From assembly GCA_964542315.1 (NCBI GenBank), contig CAZIUA010000083.1:1-11047 (forward strand): 11,047 bases of DNA, written 5' to 3'. Positions 6,757 to 11,047 of this stretch are shown here, one piece after another; the first letter of the stretch is position 1; each line of letters begins with the position of its first letter. The notes below the pieces were generated by a model. It worked only from the letters and a program-made list of their open reading frames with translations. It searched no databases and was not told the DNA's origin. The position numbers were made by a program, and so were the translations under genes. The DNA is from UBA11524 sp964542315. GTDB taxonomy: Bacteria > Bacillota > Clostridia > Christensenellales > Aristaeellaceae.

Positions 6757-7419
6757 TCAAATCGCAAAGGCATGCTGCCCGATGGTCAGCTGAACCGGGC
6801 GCGACCAGATCCACTCGCTGGTGGCGGTGGCCGGATTATAATAGTAGGTGCAGCCGCCGGTGGGATCCCAGCCGTTGAGGGCATCACGGGCGGCGCGCAG
6901 GGCGGAGGATGTGGGCGTCATGTCGAACTGCCCGTCCCAGACGGCATCGAAGGCGCCGGGCTGGAAGATCACGCCGGCGATGGTATCGGGGAAGGCATCG
7001 CTGCGGACGCGATTGAGCACCACCGCCGCCACCGCGACCTGGCCGATGTAGGGTTCGCCCCGTGCCTCGCCGGAGACCAGGCGCGCCAGCAGGGACAATT
7101 CGGATTCCTGATACAGCGCGGCGGATACGGTGCCGGAAAGGGAGATGCCCAGGGCTGTGGCGGTCTTTTCGCCAACGAGGCCGTCCGCGTCCAGGCCGTT
7201 CTTCCGCTGGAAGGCCATCACTGCCTGATGCGTCCCCCGGCCGAAAATGCCGTCCGCCTCGCCGGTGTAGTAGCCCCAGTCCTTCAGCCGCTGCTGGATG
7301 AGCGCGACGGTCTCGCCACGGCTGCCGGAGGAGAGCACGGCGGCCTGCGCATGGGGGAGGATCAGCGCAAGGATGAGCAGGATCGCCGCGCCATGGGCGG
7401 CCTTATGCCAGCGCCGCAT
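6757..7419 (-). CDS. sleB: Spore cortex-lytic enzyme SleB
   Basis: This 220-residue exported hydrolase carries a signal peptide (1-27, ending HAQA), an N-terminal peptidoglycan-binding domain (about 34-92; GSRGETVALIQQRLKDWGYY, then GIFGRGTHQAV) and a C-terminal Hydrolase_2 domain of the SleB/CwlJ family (about 110-220). The motif LLARLVSGEARGEPYIGQVA (110-129) contains the presumed catalytic glutamate, Glu118. The PTSSALRAARDALNGWDPT segment and the ending TIGQHAFAI are also typical. SleB is a lytic transglycosylase acting on muramic-delta-lactam-containing cortex during germination. AGGAGG lies 9 bases before the start, and the gene begins 17 bases inside the end of a small exported-protein gene. 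It is followed directly by ypeB, its known partner. Confidence 0.96.
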   Translation of the reverse strand: MRRWHKAAHGAAILLILALILPHAQAAVLSSGSRGETVALIQQRLKDWGYYTGEADGIFGRGTHQAVMAFQRKNGLDADGLVGEKTATALGISLSGTVSAALYQESELSLLARLVSGEARGEPYIGQVAVAAVVLNRVRSDAFPDTIAGVIFQPGAFDAVWDGQFDMTPTSSALRAARDALNGWDPTGGCTYYYNPATATSEWIWSRPVQLTIGQHAFAI

Positions 7420-7678
7420 GGGTCTGCGCCTCCTTTTCCTGGGGGATGCCGAAGAGTGCCGCGAGGAAGCCGCGCCAGGACCAGTCCCACACGATACGCT
7501 CCGGCGCGTTCCCCTCCCGGCCGGGCAGGAGGGCGAAATGCGCCGCCAGATCCGGATCGATGAGGCTCCACCACAGGCGCGTCTGCTGCGGACGGAGGGT
7601 CGGGGCGGCCTGCAGGGCGGAGGGTGCGCCGAAGAAAAGCTGGGCCGCCAGGGTCAGGGTGAGGAGGGTGCGCGTCAT
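7403..7678 (-). CDS. Small Trp-rich exported protein, first gene of germination cluster
   Basis: I do not recognise this 91-residue protein. It has a good signal peptide (1-24, ending ALQA) and a mature chain of only about 67 residues with two tryptophan clusters: WW at residues 36-37 and WDWSW at 64-68, the latter followed by RGFLAALFGIP. The short hydrophobic RGFLAALFGIP could be a membrane-associating helix. The start at 7678 is supported by AAGGAG 8 bases upstream, and its 3' end overlaps sleB by 17 bases, so both are translated from one message. By position it should be made in the forespore and exported across the inner membrane together with SleB. A role as a SleB or YpeB partner is inference only. 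Its promoter must lie in 7679-7889, where I find no clear sigma-G site. Confidence 0.75.
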   Translation of the reverse strand: MTRTLLTLTLAAQLFFGAPSALQAAPTLRPQQTRLWWSLIDPDLAAHFALLPGREGNAPERIVWDWSWRGFLAALFGIPQEKEAQTHAALA

Positions 7679-7782
7679 GGTGTCAGCTCCTTTGTCGGGT
7701 CAGATTGTCTAAAAAGAGCATGCCCATGGGCCGGAAGGTTTATACAGTTCTCTTAAATATGCGCCGGAATGGCGTGTTCGCC

Positions 7783-7811
7783 TTTACGCAAACAAAGAAT
7801 TGTGGTAAGAT
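7783..7811 (+). promoter_or_regulatory. Candidate sigma-A promoter of the membrane-protein gene
   Basis: TTTACG (7783-7788), 17 bases, then TAAGAT (7806-7811); each box matches 4/6 of consensus. It would give a leader of about 70 bases before the start at 7890. The same 211-base divergent region must also hold the promoter of the minus-strand germination cluster. Confidence 0.35.
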
Positions 7812-7889
7812 GATGGCAGACAAGGAATCCGGCAAGCTGATTTTCCGCCTTCGGGTGGGAACGGCGTGCTTTAAGATGGAGGTAATCGT

Positions 7890-8381
7890 ATGGAACGCTG
7901 GGAAAACCGCTATGCCCGGGGTCGCAATGGCGACGGTCGCGGCGCAGAACATTCCCGCGCTGACCGCGTGCGCAGCATCATCATTATCCTGCTGCTGGTC
8001 ATGCTTGCCGGCGTGGGCATCGTGGGCGCGCAGAGCTTTGCATTCCGTGGAAAATGTGACGAGACCATGCTCAACCGCGCCATGACCGAGTGCGGCGAGG
8101 CGATCAATCAGGTGAACACGCTGTCCCGCTCCGGCGGATCGGACACGGCGGCAGTGCTGGGCAAGATCCGCTCCAACATCCACGCGGTGGATGTGCTCAG
8201 TGCCATGCATCAGACCCTGTATGGCCGCGCGCTGGTGGGATCGTCCACGCTGACGGAGCTGTATTCGGTCATCGACAGCTATTCCGCCAAGCTCAAGAAC
8301 GGCTCCGCCACCATTGACGAGCTGACGCGCCTGACCGATCAGCTGAGCGTCATGCAGACGCAGCTCAATGCGGCCCGCTGA
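7890..8381 (+). CDS. Single-pass membrane protein of unknown function
   Basis: This 163-residue protein has a charged cytoplasmic N-terminus rich in Arg and Gly (1-28), one membrane span (about 29-50, SIIIILLLVMLAGVGIVGA) and an outer domain of about 110 residues. The outer part is alanine-, leucine- and serine-rich and predicted to be largely helical, with long amphipathic stretches and two cysteines near the membrane (56 and 68). No family is recognised. GGAGG at 7878-7882 lies 7 bases before the ATG. It is divergent from the germination cluster and sits alone: its stop codon overlaps the -35 box of the next candidate promoter. Whether it is expressed in growing cells or in the forespore cannot be decided from the sequence, though the candidate promoter is of the growth type. 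Confidence 0.75.
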   Translation: MERWENRYARGRNGDGRGAEHSRADRVRSIIIILLLVMLAGVGIVGAQSFAFRGKCDETMLNRAMTECGEAINQVNTLSRSGGSDTAAVLGKIRSNIHAVDVLSAMHQTLYGRALVGSSTLTELYSVIDSYSAKLKNGSATIDELTRLTDQLSVMQTQLNAAR

Positions 8382-8406
8382 CAGGCGGACGTAACAAATG
8401 TAAATT
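8378..8406 (+). promoter_or_regulatory. Candidate promoter of the leader RNA
   Basis: CTGACA (8378-8383) differs from the -35 consensus at one position. It is followed after exactly 17 bases by TAAATT (8401-8406), a 4/6 match to the -10 box. The -35 box overlaps the stop codon of the upstream gene. Transcription would start near 8413, immediately before the structured leader. Confidence 0.35.
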
Positions 8407-8412
8407 CTGCCG

Positions 8413-8513
8413 CTCCCGGGAAGTAATTCCCACAGGCCGCCGTTGTATCAGTGACGGTGCAGCCGGGGAGGAACGCGCTTCTTCTGCGAACACCGCAGGG
8501 GAAGTGCTTTTTT
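8413..8513 (+). promoter_or_regulatory. Putative structured leader RNA with attenuator
   Basis: The first roughly 100 bases after the candidate promoter can fold into a three-way junction. P1 pairs CTCCC (8413-8417) with GGGAG (8466-8470). P2 is GGGAA/TTCCC (8418-8422 with 8427-8431) closed by a GTAA loop of the GNRA type. P3 is a 6-bp stem, 8438-8443 with 8454-8459. A strong terminator follows at 8475. An alternative antiterminator pairs 8459-8462 with 8484-8487 and 8465-8470 with 8478-8483, and so competes with both P1 and the terminator. I do not recognise a known riboswitch family. The whole may instead be a plain 3' terminator of the upstream gene. Confidence 0.35.
8475..8513 (+). terminator. 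Intrinsic terminator upstream of the propeller gene
   Basis: A fully paired 14-bp stem with three G-U pairs (8475-8488 with 8494-8507) and a 5-base loop is followed by six T (8508-8513). It lies 94 bases after the upstream stop codon and only 17 bases before the AAGGAG of the next gene. It therefore either ends the upstream transcript or acts as an attenuator in a leader. Confidence 0.8.
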
Positions 8514-8546
8514 GTGTCCTGACGAGGCGAAAGGAGCGACTGGAAT

Positions 8547-8567
8547 ATGAAGAAAATGCTGATGTGA
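8547..8567 (+). other. Disconnected signal-peptide start ending in TGA
   Basis: AAGGAG at 8531-8536 lies 10 bases before the ATG at 8547, which reads MKKMLM and then TGA at 8565-8567. The next codon in the same frame is ATG, opening MLLALLCVCMAV. Joined across the TGA, the two parts form an ordinary signal peptide with a basic start, a hydrophobic core and an AMA cleavage site. The ribosome binding site fits 8547, not 8568 (31 bases away). Confidence 0.7.
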
Positions 8568-10697
8568 ATGCTGCTGGCGCTGCTGTGCGTGTGCATGGCG
8601 GTGCCAGGCGCGATGGCGGCCACGGTGGAGGTGCTGCCGGAACGCGAGGAATACCATGCCATCCAGAACATGGTCACGGTGGGGGACGCGGTGTACATGC
8701 TGGACTATTCTGACGTCGAGGCGCGTCTGCTGCGCTGGACGGCGGACATGCCCCAGGCGGAATTCGTCGCTGAAGGGCTGCTGTATGCGGAGCGTTTTGC
8801 CTCCATCGCCGAGGCGGAGGAGTACGTCGGCCGCGTGAAGGACGGCGTCCATGCCGATCCCGTGCATGCCCTGAGCTATATTTGCACCGATGGTGAGAAG
8901 CTTTACGGCGTGAATGGCATCAACCGCCTGGTCTTCACCATCGAAGTCGGCGAAAACGGCCTGACCTACACCGATGTGGCCACGCTGCCCAAAACGGGGG
9001 ACCGGACGTACATCGCGCCGCTGAACGTCATCGTCAGCGGGGACTGGCTGCTCCGGTGCGAGGACCGGGGCAACAATGCGAAGCTGCTGATCTACAACCT
9101 TCAGCGCGGCACGGTGAAGCAGGCCGTGCTGGAAAACCTGCGCGGCGTTTCTTCCTATAAGAATGGCAAGGTGCTCGTGCGCTGCGCCGGGGAAGAATCG
9201 GATGTGCTGCGGACCTACGACCCCGAAACGGACGAGACCGAGATGGTCGGCAGCATCGATGGGTACTTCGACAGAAGACCCATGGTCTACGATCAGGCAT
9301 CGGACATGCTGGTGTATCAGGATCGGACGCGCCTGATGGGCTGGTCCGCCGAGACCGGTGCAGAGCAGGTCGGCTATGTCCCCAGCAGCTATGTCCGCGG
9401 CATGGCTGTGACGGGTAGCTGGCTGGCCTGGTTCGAGGATGAAAGCCGGGTCAATGCCTGCGACATCCGCCGGGGCTTCACCACCGAAAAGAGCCTGACG
9501 CTGATGAATTATGGCCTGAACGACGTCGCCCGCGAGTTCGCGTCGACCCACCCGGATACGCCGGTGTATCTCGACGCGCGTGCATTGAAGGCCGATGCGC
9601 TGGAGATCATGACCGGCGCGGAGAATGTGCCGGTCATGCTGGTGGCGTACAGAGACGCCGACGATCTGGAAGCGCTGATCGAGGCCGGTGCGCTGCGCGA
9701 TCTGTCCGCCAATGCGGAGATCAAGGCTTATGTCGATGCGCTCTACCCCGCCTACAGCGATTATGTCACCCGGGACGGCGCGATCTACGGCGTGCCGATC
9801 CGCGCGGATTCCTACAACGGCTGGTTCATCAACAAGGAAGTCATGAACGCCATGGGGCTGACGGCGGAGGACATCCCAACCAATTTGGTGGACTTGATCG
9901 CCTTTGCGGACAAATGGAACGATGAATACACCGAGAAGTATCCGAATTTCACGCTGATGAACGAGGTCGCCAGCTATCGCGCTGCCTTCCTGGGGCAGAT
10001 CATCGAGGACTGGTCGGCCTACTGTCAGGCGGAGGGCAAGGAGTTGACCTTCGACGATCCGATCTTCCGCCAGCTGCTGACGGCGCTGGACGATGCGTCC
10101 TTCGACAAGATCGATGCCGCGCTGAGGCAGACCGATCCGGAGGTCTCCGAATACAAAAAGGCGCTGATCTGGCGCGGTTGTCCGCTGGTGGGCAACTGGG
10201 GTTCCTATATGGAGGAAAGCAGCGACCGCATCTTCCTCCCCATGACCCTCACGGCGGACACGGAATTCGTCGCCGCGGTGGAATCGATGACCGTGTGTAC
10301 CATCAGCGCCAAAACGGACGCTCCAGAGGACGCGGAGGACTTCGTGCTGGCGATCATCGCCGACCTGAGCGAGAAGTGGGCTCATGTCCTGCGCACCGAC
10401 CGAACCGAGCCGGTCATGCGCGCATACGCCGACGAGATCATCGCCTCCGCCGAGGAAGATCTGGCGCAGCTGGAAAAGGCGCGGGCGGCATCGGTGAATC
10501 CGGCGACGGTCGAACGGAAGATCGCTGACCAGAAGGCCTATATGGAAGGCGAGATGCTGGCGCAGGTGTATGAGATCATGCCCTCTGCCGTCGAAAACTA
10601 TGTGAATGTTATCGCGCCCGCGCTGGTCGTTTATACGCCTGACGCGCTGGACGAGCAGTTGCGCACGGCGGAGATTGGTGCCTGCATCGTGCAGTAG
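8568..10697 (+). CDS. Exported beta-propeller-like/solute-binding-like fusion protein, interrupted at both ends
   Basis: The 709-residue open part starts within a signal peptide (hydrophobic core, cut after PGAMA near 17). Residues about 25-300 look like a beta-propeller: repeated short strands with GDAVYMLD, GEKLYGVN and GNNAKLLIYNL units. From about 305 on, the chain resembles an extracellular solute-binding protein of the sugar-transport type: LNDVAREFASTHPDTPVYL, then DGAIYGVPIRADSYNGWFINKEVM. No lipobox is present, so it would be released or wall-held rather than lipid-anchored. No permease or ATPase genes are adjacent, so a transport role is unproven. A TGA at 8565 separates it from its ribosome binding site, and a TAG at 10695 cuts it 24 codons before its likely end. 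It may be a recent pseudogene or carry sequence errors, or it may be translated by reinitiation at the TGA-ATG junction. Confidence 0.8.
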   Translation: MLLALLCVCMAVPGAMAATVEVLPEREEYHAIQNMVTVGDAVYMLDYSDVEARLLRWTADMPQAEFVAEGLLYAERFASIAEAEEYVGRVKDGVHADPVHALSYICTDGEKLYGVNGINRLVFTIEVGENGLTYTDVATLPKTGDRTYIAPLNVIVSGDWLLRCEDRGNNAKLLIYNLQRGTVKQAVLENLRGVSSYKNGKVLVRCAGEESDVLRTYDPETDETEMVGSIDGYFDRRPMVYDQASDMLVYQDRTRLMGWSAETGAEQVGYVPSSYVRGMAVTGSWLAWFEDESRVNACDIRRGFTTEKSLTLMNYGLNDVAREFASTHPDTPVYLDARALKADALEIMTGAENVPVMLVAYRDADDLEALIEAGALRDLSANAEIKAYVDALYPAYSDYVTRDGAIYGVPIRADSYNGWFINKEVMNAMGLTAEDIPTNLVDLIAFADKWNDEYTEKYPNFTLMNEVASYRAAFLGQIIEDWSAYCQAEGKELTFDDPIFRQLLTALDDASFDKIDAALRQTDPEVSEYKKALIWRGCPLVGNWGSYMEESSDRIFLPMTLTADTEFVAAVESMTVCTISAKTDAPEDAEDFVLAIIADLSEKWAHVLRTDRTEPVMRAYADEIIASAEEDLAQLEKARAASVNPATVERKIADQKAYMEGEMLAQVYEIMPSAVENYVNVIAPALVVYTPDALDEQLRTAEIGACIVQ

Positions 10698-10772
10698 GCC
10701 GGCGGATACGGCATGGAGCAGATGAGCACGGAGAGCTTTATCGAGCAGATGGAGGCGCTTCTGGGACATTAA
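10698..10772 (+). other. In-frame C-terminal tail beyond the TAG
   Basis: After the TAG at 10695-10697 the same frame runs on for 24 codons to a TAA at 10770-10772, right before the terminator at 10779. It includes MSTESFIEQMEALLGH, an amphipathic helix of the kind that ends many solute-binding proteins (Ser/Thr-x-x-x-Phe followed by hydrophobics at helical spacing). This suggests that TAA is the original stop and TAG a later nonsense change. Confidence 0.6.
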
Positions 10773-10778
10773 AAATCA

Positions 10779-10816
10779 GGGCGGACGGTCGGAAAGACTG
10801 TCCGCCCTTGTGTTTT
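10779..10816 (+). terminator. Intrinsic terminator of the propeller gene
   Basis: A 12-bp stem with one G-U pair (10779-10790 with 10796-10807; GGGCGGACGGTC and its partner), a GGAAA loop and the T-rich tail TTGTGTTTT. It starts 6 bases after the TAA at 10770-10772, which supports that TAA as the original gene end. Confidence 0.85.
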
Positions 10817-10900
10817 GGACGAACAAAAAGAAAAACGAAGATGTGGAATGTTCGGATAATGGGGTGGTTCGTTTCGGGAAATCTGAAAGAGAGAGTTCGG

Positions 10901-10943
10901 AAAAGTGAAAAGAACGCAAAAAAGTCGAAAAAAAGTAAAAAAA
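10901..10943 (+). promoter_or_regulatory. Phased A-tracts, likely UP element
   Basis: Five A-tracts (10901-10904, 10908-10911, 10918-10923, 10928-10934, 10937-10943) lie directly upstream of the -35 box at 10948. The last three are spaced about one helical turn apart, which would bend the DNA and give contact sites for the alpha subunits of RNA polymerase. The surrounding bases 10817-10900 hold no gene that I can see. Confidence 0.55.
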
Positions 10944-10947
10944 GGCG

Positions 10948-10976
10948 TTGACAATTTCGCGGATTCTTGATAATAT
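10948..10976 (+). promoter_or_regulatory. Strong sigma-A promoter, probably of an rRNA operon
   Basis: A perfect TTGACA (10948-10953) is followed after 17 bases by TAATAT (10971-10976), with the extended -10 TG at 10968-10969. The downstream leader contains CTTGAAAAC at 11019-11027, a sequence typical of the boxA-like region ahead of 16S rRNA in Clostridia. The rRNA gene itself would begin beyond the right edge, so the operon identity is inferred. Confidence 0.7.
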
Positions 10977-11047
10977 ATACAAGTCGCCTGGCGCTGAGCC
11001 GCTGGGACGGCACTGAACCTTGAAAACGATACAGAAAAAGAAACGCA

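Noticed and set aside
7754..7761. Possible sigma-G -10 element CATATTTA for the germination cluster (minus strand)
   Set aside because: There is no acceptable -35 sequence at 17-18 bases. Other CATCTTA motifs at 7806-7812 and 7872-7878 also lack a -35.
8565..8567. Selenocysteine or TGA-to-tryptophan recoding
   Set aside because: TGA ends spoVAA, spoVAB, spoVAD, sleB and the 7890 gene, and a selenocysteine within a signal peptide core makes no functional sense. I see no obvious SECIS hairpin just downstream.
8448..10769. A 773-codon open frame antisense to the propeller gene
   Set aside because: It mirrors the coding strand of a GC-rich gene. The product is His/Arg/Gln/Val-rich with no signal, domain or ribosome binding site. 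The plus-strand reading has recognisable protein character.
1..11047. CRISPR arrays, insertion sequences, tRNA genes, phage or toxin-antitoxin genes
   Set aside because: Both strands were read for spaced repeats, transposase-like frames and tRNA-like arms, and none was found.

Overview
This window looks like chromosomal DNA from an endospore-forming member of the Bacillota, most likely a GC-rich anaerobe of class Clostridia. The evidence is a complete run of spore germination and dipicolinic-acid channel genes (sleB, ypeB, spoVAA, spoVAB, spoVAC, spoVAD, spoVAE), strong AGGAGG-type ribosome binding sites, sigma-A type promoters, and a right edge that looks like the promoter and leader of a ribosomal RNA operon. 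I cannot name the genus.

Layout, left to right. Bases 1-178 are an inverted-repeat-rich non-coding flank with a hairpin terminator. A minus-strand degV-family gene (1054-179) faces a divergent plus-strand pair of exported proteins of unknown function (1359-1919 and 1912-2439). This pair is clearly more AT-rich than its surroundings and is driven by a strong sigma-A promoter. A hairpin at 2448-2479 separates it from the convergent germination cluster. That cluster is entirely on the minus strand and is transcribed from 7678 down to 2489: a 91-residue Trp-rich exported protein, sleB, ypeB, spoVAA, spoVAB, a possible 43-residue small ORF, spoVAC, spoVAD and spoVAE. Junctions are overlapping or only a few bases long, apart from the AB-AC spacer that holds the small ORF. 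To the right, on the plus strand, are a single-pass membrane protein of unknown function (7890-8381), a candidate regulatory leader RNA ending in an intrinsic terminator (8413-8513), and a large exported protein that joins a beta-propeller-like half to a solute-binding-protein-like half (8568-10697). That last gene has an in-frame TGA inside its signal peptide and an in-frame TAG 24 codons before what looks like its natural end. A terminator and an rRNA-type promoter preceded by phased A-tracts close the window.

How the genes work together. SleB degrades spore cortex peptidoglycan during germination and needs YpeB for its stability. The SpoVA proteins form the inner-membrane channel that loads Ca-dipicolinic acid into the forespore and releases it at germination. 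Here both systems appear to be one transcription unit, whereas in Bacillus subtilis they are separate loci. The two small ORFs in this unit (91 and 43 residues) are the best candidates for undescribed components. The most unusual features outside the cluster are the putative attenuator leader and the doubly interrupted propeller/solute-binding gene it would control.
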